Shown here piece by piece: positions 33,574-41,356 of a stretch of 60,969 bases of DNA (position 1 is the stretch's first letter; every line of letters starts with the position of its first letter). The notes beneath the pieces were generated by a model, which was not told the DNA's origin, did not search any database, and saw nothing but the letters and a program-made list of their open reading frames with translations. Location of the stretch: NCBI GenBank assembly GCA_002418205.1, contig DIDP01000042.1, positions 1 to 60,969 on the forward strand, given 5' to 3'. This stretch comes from Anaerolineales bacterium UBA5797 (GTDB lineage Bacteria; Chloroflexota; Anaerolineae; Anaerolineales; Villigracilaceae). Made by a program: the position numbers and the translations under genes.

Positions 33574-34332
33574 TTAAAAGAAGGGTCGTTGAACGGCTGA
33601 ACCGCCCAGGCTGGAGGTAAGCGATGAGACCCCTGCCTGCGCCAGCAACACCAGCAGGATCACCACCATGACATTGGCAAACGCTTTGCCGCGCGGCAGA
33701 CCATCCACAATGGCGAAACCGATCACAAGTAAAACAATGCTCCAGACCAGAAAGATATCTGTCCTCGCAAGAACCTGCGAGAGAAAGCCTGAATTGGCAA
33801 CAAATCCCGAAAGCCCCGGGCTTGCGATGGCATGACCGGCGATCAGCATGAACACAACCCGCAAAATATCACGGACGGCAAAGGGCAGGCTTGCCCATGC
33901 AACAACAGTCAACGCGTTTTGCATGGAGCCGCGTCCGCCCAACAATGTGGAACCCAAATGCAGGAGACCGGCAAGGATCAGCCAACCCAGCCATAAACCA
34001 ATGAGCGAACCAAACATCGGTATGACGTACACGAACGCCGCTCCCTGTGTGGCCTGCTGAGCCTGCATAAAATTTTCCTGCATCTCCGGCGTCCAGTATT
34101 GCCAGTCGGGAGGCAGTTGCACTTCGCCCATCATCGCGGCGTGAGTCTTGAAATATCCGCCAACGACCACAGCCAGGATCGCCATGGCCGTCAATACCAG
34201 CATCGGCGCAGACCAGGATGCGCTCCCCTCGGCTGCCATAGTGGTGAATGCCCGCCGCGGATGGAGCAGCAGGGAAACGAATCGGGAAATATCGAATCGA
34301 CGCATGGGTGGTTTTTGTATGGTGTCTGTCAT
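33574..34332 (-). CDS. Yip1-family membrane protein
   Basis: A 252-aa protein with a cytoplasmic N-terminus (DTIQKPPMRRFDISRFVSLLLHPRRAFTTM, typical of bacterial Yip1 proteins) and five hydrophobic helices. Pro-rich turns (DWQYWTPEMQENFMQ) lie in an external loop. Bacterial Yip1-domain proteins have no settled role; many are encoded next to ABC exporters, as here. ATG 34332 was chosen because the sequence upstream to 34452 is not membrane-like. First gene of the ABC operon, so its promoter (TTAGAAT about 15 nt upstream) may drive all four genes. Confidence 0.82.
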   Translation of the reverse strand: MTDTIQKPPMRRFDISRFVSLLLHPRRAFTTMAAEGSASWSAPMLVLTAMAILAVVVGGYFKTHAAMMGEVQLPPDWQYWTPEMQENFMQAQQATQGAAFVYVIPMFGSLIGLWLGWLILAGLLHLGSTLLGGRGSMQNALTVVAWASLPFAVRDILRVVFMLIAGHAIASPGLSGFVANSGFLSQVLARTDIFLVWSIVLLVIGFAIVDGLPRGKAFANVMVVILLVLLAQAGVSSLTSSLGGSAVQRPFF

Positions 34333-34458
34333 AGGATCGGATATCCGGATTCTAACACGCCTGAACGCACCATGATTAGACGAAAAAACAGCGGAATTGG
34401 TTCCCCGGTCCCACTCTCCTGCGCCTGAGTCTGGCAGGGACGGTTCCTGCAAATATGG

Positions 34459-34953
34459 TTAGAACGGCTTGAATACCATCAAAATAACGACGAACACCAC
34501 CCCGGCCATCTCCACCTGGTGCATACGCTTCATCGCCGGATCGTGCAACTGTTCCCGCAACTCAGGCGTAACCTGCCCCTTTGCCAGCGCGTCCCGCATA
34601 ATCGGTTCGAAGATCTTTCCGCGCGGGATGAAGAAAAAGATGATGGGAAAGGGGATCAACAAGACCAGAATATTGGTCACCAACAACCAGTTCTGTTCTG
34701 CGCCCTGCAGGAACCCAAAAATCGGCGCCCCGATCATCAAGGCATAGATCACACCGAAAAGGATCACAAGACCGTTAAACGGGCGGATCATCACAGCCTC
34801 AATTCGCCCCGCTGCGTTATATAACTCAGAGATGATCTTCACATCCGTTGAGTTCTTGGCATAGGCGCGTACGACCTGTCGGGCGAAGATCCCGCCGATG
34901 AGCATGATGGCACTCATGATATGCAGAAATAGTAAGAGTCTTGACCAACTCAT
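34459..34953 (-). CDS. DUF2269-like integral membrane protein
   Basis: A 164-aa protein with four hydrophobic helices (LLLFLHIMSAIMLIGGIF; LVILFGVIYALMIG; WLLVTNILVLLIPFPIIFFF; VEMAGVVFVVILMVF). The conserved-looking His in LFLHIMSA and GGIFARQVVRAYA near the start match predicted membrane proteins of the DUF2269 type; no function is known. ATG 34953 follows GGAGGCTGAG. The ribosome binding site lies directly after a 20-bp perfect hairpin (34965-35008) that also contains the stop of the upstream PIG-L gene, so its translation might be tuned by that structure. Confidence 0.82.
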   Translation of the reverse strand: MSWSRLLLFLHIMSAIMLIGGIFARQVVRAYAKNSTDVKIISELYNAAGRIEAVMIRPFNGLVILFGVIYALMIGAPIFGFLQGAEQNWLLVTNILVLLIPFPIIFFFIPRGKIFEPIMRDALAKGQVTPELREQLHDPAMKRMHQVEMAGVVFVVILMVFKPF

Positions 34954-34964
34954 CTCAGCCTCCG

Positions 34965-35008
34965 TTAAAGAAGTGACTGTCACTCGTCAGTGACAGTCAC
35001 TTCTTTAA
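34965..35008. repeat. 20-bp perfect inverted repeat made of two 13-bp palindromes
   Basis: The arm 34965-34984 is exactly complementary to 34989-35008 with a 4-nt loop (CGTC). Each arm contains AGTGACWGTCACT, itself palindromic (34972-34984, 34989-35001). It overlaps the TAA stop of the PIG-L gene and lies just before the DUF2269 ribosome binding site. There is no T tract, so it is not a standard terminator. Confidence 0.8.
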
Positions 35009-35859
35009 ACACCATCGAACAGGTCTCGTTTCTTTTGGAAACGTCCGTTCACAGGCGGATAAGCGCGCATGTAGTCCTCATGACCGCCCAGCAACCAGTT
35101 CATAAAACCGAACAGCGTCCAGCGGGATGTGGTAATGCCGCCGCCCTGGGAGGCATGTTGTGCGCCTGCCTGCTGTTTGATCTCTGAAACGGGACGAATG
35201 TTAACGCGTACGTGCACGGGAAAATCCGCGATCAGGTCTGTCAGATCGATGTCCTTGTTGCGACCCCATTTGCGCGGGTCCCTGCCGAACAGCGGCATCA
35301 GCTTCGTCGCCCATTTGAGGAACCAGCTCGGAAAAACGTGATAGTAGAGGGCACGCGGCTTAAACGGCGACCCGGCTTCGGGGTGGAAGGATGCGTCGCC
35401 CGCTTTTTCGAAAGCAAGCGTCGCAGCGCGTTGAATGTGAATGTGGTCGGGATGTTTATATCCGCCGATCGGGTCGAACGTTAGAACAATATCCGGCTTT
35501 AGTTCGCGAATATATTTAACCACCTTGCCAGCCACCTCCTCAACAGGATGGTTGATCTGCGCATTTGGATGTTTATTCGCTTCCGTCCCCGGCATGCCTG
35601 AATCGCGGTAGCCGAGAAGGAAGACGTCCTTCAAGCCCAACACCTTCGCAGCGCGCATCAATTCATCCGTGCGCATTTCAGCCGGATCATTGAAGCCATT
35701 GAGATGCTCCTCGTCCGCCGCGCCCTCTTCGCCGCGCGTCGCACACACATAATAGACGTCATAGCCTTTCTTCGCGTACAAGGCAAGCGTACCGCCCAAG
35801 CCGAACGATTCGTCGTCGGGGTGGGCAAGAACGGCAAGAATTGTTTTGGTTTCTTTCAT
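35005..35859 (-). CDS. PIG-L family N-deacetylase
   Basis: Zinc-dependent deacetylase of the LmbE/PIG-L fold, acting on N-acetylglucosaminyl conjugates or similar small molecules. The signature AHPDDESFG (His and two Asp metal ligands) is at residues about 12-20, and the later metal-binding His is in HPDHIHIQRA. DEEHLNGFND and GYRDSGMPG are typical loops. The length of 284 aa fits the MshB/BshB-like group; whether it makes a thiol cofactor is not shown by neighbours. ATG 35859 follows ATAGGAG. A strong inverted repeat overlaps the stop codon. Confidence 0.92.
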   Translation of the reverse strand: MKETKTILAVLAHPDDESFGLGGTLALYAKKGYDVYYVCATRGEEGAADEEHLNGFNDPAEMRTDELMRAAKVLGLKDVFLLGYRDSGMPGTEANKHPNAQINHPVEEVAGKVVKYIRELKPDIVLTFDPIGGYKHPDHIHIQRAATLAFEKAGDASFHPEAGSPFKPRALYYHVFPSWFLKWATKLMPLFGRDPRKWGRNKDIDLTDLIADFPVHVRVNIRPVSEIKQQAGAQHASQGGGITTSRWTLFGFMNWLLGGHEDYMRAYPPVNGRFQKKRDLFDGV

Positions 35860-35879
35860 GCTTTTTACTCCTATAAATA

Positions 35880-35916
35880 ATAATCCTGACAGACAATAGA
35901 CGCCCATCAGGATTAA
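35880..35916 (-). terminator. Terminator after the VHL-like protein gene
   Basis: A 10-bp stem (35880-35889 with 35907-35916), followed on the minus strand by a T-rich stretch (TTATTATTTATAG). Confidence 0.6.
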
Positions 35917-35939
35917 TATGTTACGTCATTTCCAAATGG

Positions 35940-37103
35940 TTATGGAACGGTGACCTGTCCGATGACTTGCGAAGGAACCGCGCCGCCCGTGCCATAGAAC
36001 GTCAGCGCATCTCCGCAGGAATATTGCCAGTGGTATTCAACGACGACAGGATATGTACCCGAAGCTTCGGGAGCATATAGCGTGACAGCCTCCGAGCCGG
36101 TCACTCCGGGAGAAACACCCGGGACTCCGTTATAGGCACATGTTCCTCCGTGAGTACCCGGACTGCCCAGCCCGGTCACCAACTGCGTGACACACCCCGG
36201 ACAGGGATCGCTGAACACGCGGAAACTATATGAGACGTAGAACTCCTGCCCCGGTTCCAGCGTTATGGAAGTGCCGAATTGAGTTACATCATCCGTCATA
36301 TCCACGTTGCTGATCGTGAAACCGGTGAACTGCGCCGGCGCGTCGGGCGTTGACGGTGTGGCGGTTGCAACGACAACCGCGCCCGTGGAGACATCCACGG
36401 ATTCGTTCGCGGAGGAAACAACATAATCGGCAATCAGGCGTCCCGCGGGGGTATCGATGAACCACCAGAGTTGTCCGATGAACGTATCCAGCACAACGGA
36501 TTGTTCCGGGCCAAGCGTGCTGTATATTTTTAGCGCGCACGTGGGATCGACAAGATACACTTCAATGGTCTGCGCCGAGCTGTTATAGAAGGTAGTCACC
36601 GCAGGTATCGTCGACGGATTGGAGCAGGTGCGGGTGGGTGTGAATGTCGGGGTGAAGGTCCGTGATGGTGTGAAGGTGGGCGTTGCGGTCAGTGTGGCGG
36701 TCCGAGCAGGCGTGGAAGAGGGCGTCTCGGTGATCAAGGGCGTGCTGGTAACGGTTGGCGTCTCCGTGATGGAAAGACTCGAACCGTCAGAAGATTCAAA
36801 TGTCGTGTCACCGATCAACAAGCCCACCAGATCAAGAGGCGGGTTCCGTGTCTCATTGAATTGCGGCTCGATCGTCGGAGCCGAAAGTTGATCCAAATAG
36901 GAATTGATCTGCTCCAGCAGGGATTCAGGAGCGTTCTCCCCGATCACTTCCTGAACCGCCTGCGTGACCGGATTGTCGGGCAACGCGCCAAAGCCTCCGG
37001 TCGCCACCATGCTTGTGGTGAGGAGAGTTGCCACGAGCAAACGGAATGATGAGCGCCTCCTCGTCCGTTCCGGAGTCTGGCGCATGGATCGATATCGAGA
37101 CAC
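35940..37103 (-). CDS. Secreted protein with Thr/Pro-rich linker and VHL-like beta domain
   Basis: An exported 387-aa protein. A basic N-terminus (ERTRRRSSFRLLVATLL) and a hydrophobic core end near GFGALPDN. Residues about 115-165 form a low-complexity linker (TPTVTSTP, TPTFTPSRTFTPTF). The next ~70 residues (VTTFYNSSAQTIEVYLVD, ALKIYSTLGPEQSVVLDTFIGQLWWFIDTP) resemble the von Hippel-Lindau-type beta domain. The final ~140 residues form another beta-rich Cys-containing domain (CPGC, CAYNG, YSCGDALTF). The start is GTG 37103; ATG seven codons later is possible. It lies 9 bp downstream of the MscS gene and probably shares its transcript. The ligand is unknown. Confidence 0.75.
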   Translation of the reverse strand: MSRYRSMRQTPERTRRRSSFRLLVATLLTTSMVATGGFGALPDNPVTQAVQEVIGENAPESLLEQINSYLDQLSAPTIEPQFNETRNPPLDLVGLLIGDTTFESSDGSSLSITETPTVTSTPLITETPSSTPARTATLTATPTFTPSRTFTPTFTPTRTCSNPSTIPAVTTFYNSSAQTIEVYLVDPTCALKIYSTLGPEQSVVLDTFIGQLWWFIDTPAGRLIADYVVSSANESVDVSTGAVVVATATPSTPDAPAQFTGFTISNVDMTDDVTQFGTSITLEPGQEFYVSYSFRVFSDPCPGCVTQLVTGLGSPGTHGGTCAYNGVPGVSPGVTGSEAVTLYAPEASGTYPVVVEYHWQYSCGDALTFYGTGGAVPSQVIGQVTVP

Positions 37104-37112
37104 GTCGCGCCC

Positions 37113-37880
37113 TTATTCTACAGGACCCAGGCTTAACCCCGCTTCCTTGATCGCATTCACCGCGAGCAGGAACAGGCGCGTCTTCTCAGGACCCGAATCC
37201 AGGCGTTCGGTCATGTAGGCGCGCACCTCGATGATGAAGTAACCTTCTTCGGCAGTCTCCACAACGACAGTCGGCTCATGGTAAGGTTTACCCGAAAGTT
37301 CCGGTGCAAAATCCTTCACCACATTCTGGATCGCCTCAACAGCCACATTCAGATCCTGGTCAACGGGCAGCGGGACTTTTACGGAAATCAGGTGCCCCGG
37401 ATGCGCAGAATAATTGATGACCGTCCCGCCTGATGCCTCCGCGTTGCGGATGTAGATCTCGTCGCCGTTCACGGTCTCGAGCGTGGTCACAAAGAGCGAA
37501 ATATTCGAAACCCTGCCCTCCTGCCCGGCAATCACCACATAATCACCAGCGCTGAACGTCCGTCCAACGAAGATGCCGATGCCAGCCAAAAGGTCCCCGG
37601 CGATCCGCTCTGACCCGATCGCGAACGCGCCGGTGATCGCCGTAACGATCACGACCAGCAAGCCCGCCGCGCCGGTCGAGTCCAGGATCAACTTGATCGT
37701 CCATGCTCCGAGCGCAAGCGCCAGCAGGCTCGCGATGAACCGGCTCCAGACCGGTCCCAGCGAACGCGCCAGCACACGGCTGACCACTTGCGAAAGAATA
37801 AAGGCAACGAGAAATCCGCCAAAACCGATAAGTATGGCATTCAGATACGGGCGAAGAACCTCAAGGATCCCATCGGACAT
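37113..37880 (-). CDS. MscS family mechanosensitive channel
   Basis: A small-conductance-type channel of 255 aa. Three N-terminal hydrophobic segments are followed by the pore-lining/beta-domain region (AFAIGSERIAGDLLAGIGIFVGRTFSAGDYVVIAGQEG is the family hallmark), then VSNISLFVTTLETVNGDEIYIRNAE, where the usual NG-IPN motif is replaced by IYIRN. A cytoplasmic alpha/beta domain ends the protein. It releases solutes on membrane tension. TATAAT lies upstream, with GGAGGAGG before ATG 37880. The downstream secreted protein gene starts 9 bp after its stop. Confidence 0.93.
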   Translation of the reverse strand: MSDGILEVLRPYLNAILIGFGGFLVAFILSQVVSRVLARSLGPVWSRFIASLLALALGAWTIKLILDSTGAAGLLVVIVTAITGAFAIGSERIAGDLLAGIGIFVGRTFSAGDYVVIAGQEGRVSNISLFVTTLETVNGDEIYIRNAEASGGTVINYSAHPGHLISVKVPLPVDQDLNVAVEAIQNVVKDFAPELSGKPYHEPTVVVETAEEGYFIIEVRAYMTERLDSGPEKTRLFLLAVNAIKEAGLSLGPVE

Positions 37881-37971
37881 TAAGCGCCTCCTCCAAAAAT
37901 TTTCCGCATTATAAGACCAAACCAGGTATTATCCAAGAAATCAGGCGGATCCCGGCCTTCACATCATGGCA

Positions 37972-38000
37972 TTGCCCGAATAAGATTCTTCCTGTATGAT
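37972..38000 (+). promoter_or_regulatory. Promoter of the cystathionine gamma-synthase gene
   Basis: TTGCCC (37972-37977) and TATGAT (37995-38000) are 17 bp apart. The AAAGGAG ribosome binding site follows before ATG 38032. No SAM riboswitch or Met leader ORF is seen here. Confidence 0.55.
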
Positions 38001-38031
38001 GTCGATCATATTTGCCGGTAAAGGAGCATAA

Positions 38032-39174
38032 ATGAAATTTGAAACTCTGGCCATCCACGCAGGACAGGAACCCGACCCGAACAACGGCGCGGTCATGACG
38101 CCCGTATATCTCACATCCACATACATGCAGGATGGCGTGGGCAAACCCCGTCAGGGCTATGAATATTCACGCACGATGAATCCCACGCGCAAGGCTCTGC
38201 AGGATTGTCTGGCTGCGCTCGAGAGCGGACAATACGGCCTTGCCTTCGCCTCCGGCCTGGCTGCCACCGACACCGTCCTCCGTTTATTGGATTCGGACTC
38301 GCACGTGCTGGCGGGCAACGACGTGTACGGCGGCACGTTCCGGTTATTCGACATGGTCCTCCGCCGCTTCAAACTGGACTTTACATTTGCCGACACCACC
38401 GATCCTGAATCCGTCGCCGAAGCTTTGACGCCGTCAACGCGCCTCGTCTGGCTTGAGACTCCCACCAATCCCCTGCTCCGCGTGACGGACATCCGTGCCG
38501 TGGCAGACATTGTCCACGCACATGCGAACAGCCCCCTGCTGGTTGTGGATAATACCTTTGCCACGCCATATCTCCAGCGTCCGCTGGAACTCGGCGCGGA
38601 CATCGTCGTCCATTCGATGACCAAATATCTCGGCGGACACTCCGATGTGGTCGGCGGCGCGGTGATCGTCAAGGACAGGGAACTCGCCGAAAAACTTTAT
38701 TTCCTGCAGAACGCGGTCGGTGCGGTGATCGGACCAATGGATTCTTTTTTGGTGCTGCGCGGCATCAAGACCCTCCCCCTCCGCATGGACAGGCACGCTG
38801 AGAACGCGCTGGCAATCGTCCAGTTCCTTGAGAAGCACCCAAAGGTTGATAAGCTGATCTATCCCTTCCATGAGAGTCATCCTCAATTCAAGATCGCAAA
38901 GCACCAGATGAAGAACGGCGGCGGCATGATCTCCTTCCTCATCAAAGGCGGACGTGAATCCGCCATCCGCATGGTGGAGGCGACGAAGATCTTCACCCTC
39001 GCCGAATCGCTCGGTGGGGTCGAATCCCTGATCGAAGTCCCTGCCGCAATGACCCACCTTTCTGTCGCTGGCTCGCAATTGGACGTCGACCCGTCGCTTG
39101 TCCGTTTATCAGTGGGCGTTGAAAATAAGGAAGATCTGATCGAAGATCTGCGCCAGGCATTGGACAAGGCATAA
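38032..39174 (+). CDS. Cystathionine gamma-synthase/beta-lyase family enzyme
   Basis: PLP enzyme of the trans-sulfuration pathway. The PLP lysine is in HSMTKYLGGHSD (about residue 195), the ring-stacking region VVDNTFATPYLQ, and the phosphate-binding part FASGLAATDTVL. The C-terminal LGGVESLIEVPAAMTHLSV and VRLSVGVEN match cystathionine gamma-synthase and gamma-lyase. At 380 aa it is the shorter of two homologues in the window (the other is at 19194). AAAGGAG lies 7 nt before ATG 38032. It could synthesise cystathionine from an acyl-homoserine or cleave it; gene context does not decide. Confidence 0.92.
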   Translation: MKFETLAIHAGQEPDPNNGAVMTPVYLTSTYMQDGVGKPRQGYEYSRTMNPTRKALQDCLAALESGQYGLAFASGLAATDTVLRLLDSDSHVLAGNDVYGGTFRLFDMVLRRFKLDFTFADTTDPESVAEALTPSTRLVWLETPTNPLLRVTDIRAVADIVHAHANSPLLVVDNTFATPYLQRPLELGADIVVHSMTKYLGGHSDVVGGAVIVKDRELAEKLYFLQNAVGAVIGPMDSFLVLRGIKTLPLRMDRHAENALAIVQFLEKHPKVDKLIYPFHESHPQFKIAKHQMKNGGGMISFLIKGGRESAIRMVEATKIFTLAESLGGVESLIEVPAAMTHLSVAGSQLDVDPSLVRLSVGVENKEDLIEDLRQALDKA

Positions 39175-39182
39175 CAAAACAT

Positions 39183-39212
39183 AAGAGACCGGGTTCACTC
39201 ACCCGGTCTCTT
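39183..39212. terminator. Bidirectional terminator between convergent genes
   Basis: A 12-bp perfect stem AAGAGACCGGGT/ACCCGGTCTCTT with a 6-nt loop lies between convergent genes. A-rich sequence on the left and T/TC sequence on the right could serve both strands, though no long T tract follows. Confidence 0.65.
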
Positions 39213-39232
39213 CGTTATCAAATCAAAATTAT

Positions 39233-40468
39233 TCATCGCGCGTGGATCGCGACCAGTGTTACATCGTCATCCTGCTTGGAACCATTCTGGAACTTCATGA
39301 GCGTATCGAACAAGAGATTACATCCGCTTTGGGCAAAGTTTTCCTTCAGGCTGACCATTGTCTCCTTGATGCGCTCCAATCCGAATGGTTCACCCTTGGG
39401 GTTGCGGCAGTCCGTCATGCCATCCGTGAACATGACCAGCAGGGAGTCCCTTTCCAGTTTGACCGTGTATTCATCGAGCATGATGTTTTCCCAAAGACCA
39501 AGCGCCATCCCCGGTTGATGCGGCAACCGCTCGACGATACCATCAGGATGCAACATCAAAGGTGGTTCATGCCCGGCGCGGGCGTATGCAAAATTGCCGG
39601 TTTCCGTATCCAGGACACCGTACAGGGCGGTGACAAATTGCGTGGATTTTTCCAGACGGGTGATATGTTTGTTCGCCATCCGCAAGACTTCACCGGGATT
39701 TGTCGCACTGTCTGCTTCTGCGATGATGAGCGCGTGCGCCCGCGCCATGAAGATCGCGGAAGGCACGCCTTTATCCGCCACATCACCGATCAGCACACCA
39801 AACTTATTGTTGCCGAGGTCGAAGACATCGTAAAAATCGCCCCCCACCTGCCGCGCCGGAAGGATGCGCCCTCCAAAATCGTACTTTTCATGTACGGGCA
39901 AAATGCTCGGGAGGATCGACATTTGGATATCGGCGGCAACTTCAAGCTCCCGTTCGAGGCGCTCCTTTTCGATCAACTGCGCCTGCGCGGCTTTAAGTTC
40001 ATCATAAGCCTTCTGCAGTTGCCGGTTCTTCTCCGTCAGGTCACGGAAGGTGGCAACGTTGGTATTATCCAACCGCTGACTCAACACCCTGACCATGGCG
40101 TTCGCCAGATGCGGATGCCGCTTCAGCAGGTCTTTGAACTGCGTGCGACTCATACTCAAGGTGACGACATCACCGCGGGCGCGGGCGCTTGCTGTGCGGT
40201 GTCCGCCGGGCTGGATGAGGCTCATCTCGCCAATGTACTCCCCTTCATGGATGATATTGAGGATCAACTCATTGGCGGTGTTCGGCGCCATCAGGATCTC
40301 AAGTTCGCCCTTGACGACGATATACAGGTGTTCGCCCGGGTCGCCTTCCTGAAACAGGATTTCGCCGGAATTTAGATTTACGACTTCCAATTCAGCCACG
40401 AGACGATCAAGATCGTCCATGGGCAGATCGGTAAAAAAAGGGATTTGAGCAAGAAGGTTTACAGACAT
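39233..40468 (-). CDS. Cyclic-nucleotide-binding domain fused to SpoIIE-type PP2C phosphatase
   Basis: A cyclic-nucleotide-binding domain (about 5-120) is joined by a coiled coil (about 135-180; EKNRQLQKAYDELKAAQAQLIEKERLERELEV) to a SpoIIE/RsbU serine phosphatase domain (about 185-411). The binding pocket keeps Glu81 (IGEMSL) and Arg91 (GGHRTAS), the residues that hold the ribose and phosphate of cAMP in known proteins. The phosphatase keeps GGDFYD, GDVADKG, FTDGMTD and the last DDDVTLV. The likely role is cAMP-controlled dephosphorylation of an anti-anti-sigma factor, but no such partner gene is adjacent. ATG 40468 is preferred; the upstream GTG at 40516 overlaps a TACAAT box. Confidence 0.92.
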   Translation of the reverse strand: MSVNLLAQIPFFTDLPMDDLDRLVAELEVVNLNSGEILFQEGDPGEHLYIVVKGELEILMAPNTANELILNIIHEGEYIGEMSLIQPGGHRTASARARGDVVTLSMSRTQFKDLLKRHPHLANAMVRVLSQRLDNTNVATFRDLTEKNRQLQKAYDELKAAQAQLIEKERLERELEVAADIQMSILPSILPVHEKYDFGGRILPARQVGGDFYDVFDLGNNKFGVLIGDVADKGVPSAIFMARAHALIIAEADSATNPGEVLRMANKHITRLEKSTQFVTALYGVLDTETGNFAYARAGHEPPLMLHPDGIVERLPHQPGMALGLWENIMLDEYTVKLERDSLLVMFTDGMTDCRNPKGEPFGLERIKETMVSLKENFAQSGCNLLFDTLMKFQNGSKQDDDVTLVAIHAR

Positions 40469-40548
40469 GGATTGGGCTTTCAACTGATTCAGTTCCGTTA
40501 TAAACCTATTGTACACGAATTGCGAAGGGCATAATGCCGCATATCACA

Positions 40549-41190
40549 TCATTCCTGGAATTCCATGACTTCCTTGCCCGCCAGTTTGTCCTGGATCCTG
40601 CTTACGACCGTATCCAAATGTTTCTGCTGGTGGACATAATCGAGATCGTCCGTTCGGATCGTGATGACCGGGCATGTGTCGTACGCGCCCAGCCACTCGT
40701 CATAGAAGGAATCGAGCAGGGTCAAATAGTCGGGCGTGATTCCGGTCTCCATGTTGCGGGCACGGCGGCGGATCCGATCCATCAGCACGTTCACCGGCGC
40801 TTTGAGATAGATCAGCAGGTTCGGGCGCGGCAAACTCTGCACGACAAGATCGAATAGCCGGCGGTAGGCAAGATAATCCCGTTCCGCCAGATCACCCATG
40901 TGATGCAGCGCACGCGCAAAGATGTGGAAATCCTCGAAAATACTGCGGTCCAGGATCGCCGAGCGCGGGTCATGTACTGCTTCAAGGTATTGGTCAGCCC
41001 GGTGCCCCAGAAAAAAGATCTGCAGGTGGAAGGACCAGGAGCGCATGTCCCCGTAAAAATCTGCCAGGTAGGGGTTATCGGTGACGGACTCGTATCCGGT
41101 CCACCACCCCAGCCGCGAGCCGATTCGCTCGGTCAACGATGTTTTCCCTACACCGATATTTCCGGCAACAACCACAATGTGTTTGGTCAT
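40549..41190 (-). CDS. Deoxynucleoside kinase
   Basis: Salvage-pathway kinase of the dNK/dGK-dCK family, transferring the gamma phosphate of ATP to a deoxynucleoside. The P-loop is GNIGVGKT (10-17), the DRS-like motif is in LDRSIFED, and the lid is DRIRRRARNMET with several Arg. Residues around WSFHLQIFFLGHR shape the nucleoside pocket. The length of 213 aa is typical of bacterial dNKs. GTGAGGA lies upstream of ATG 41190. The stop lies 80 bp upstream of the promoter region of the PP2C gene on the same strand. Base specificity is not clear from the sequence. Confidence 0.92.
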   Translation of the reverse strand: MTKHIVVVAGNIGVGKTSLTERIGSRLGWWTGYESVTDNPYLADFYGDMRSWSFHLQIFFLGHRADQYLEAVHDPRSAILDRSIFEDFHIFARALHHMGDLAERDYLAYRRLFDLVVQSLPRPNLLIYLKAPVNVLMDRIRRRARNMETGITPDYLTLLDSFYDEWLGAYDTCPVITIRTDDLDYVHQQKHLDTVVSRIQDKLAGKEVMEFQE

Positions 41191-41317
41191 GGCATCCTCA
41201 CATTAATGTTGGTCTGCCTAGTATAGACTTGCTAAACATTTTTGTCGAGACCAGTTTGCGTCATGCGACTTAATTGCAGTTTATAAATATGCCGGAGTTC
41301 TTCATTATCGGGGATGT

Positions 41318-41323
41318 TATAAT
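41318..41323 (+). promoter_or_regulatory. -10 box of the phosphohexomutase gene
   Basis: TATAAT lies 33 nt before ATG 41357 and is followed by an AAAGGGAGAAG site. Confidence 0.55.
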
Positions 41324-41356
41324 CGCCGTATCAATTTATAAAAGGGAGAAGAGAGC

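Noticed and set aside
37881..38031. Met leader or SAM riboswitch before cystathionine gamma-synthase
   Set aside because: Only a normal promoter and ribosome binding site are seen.
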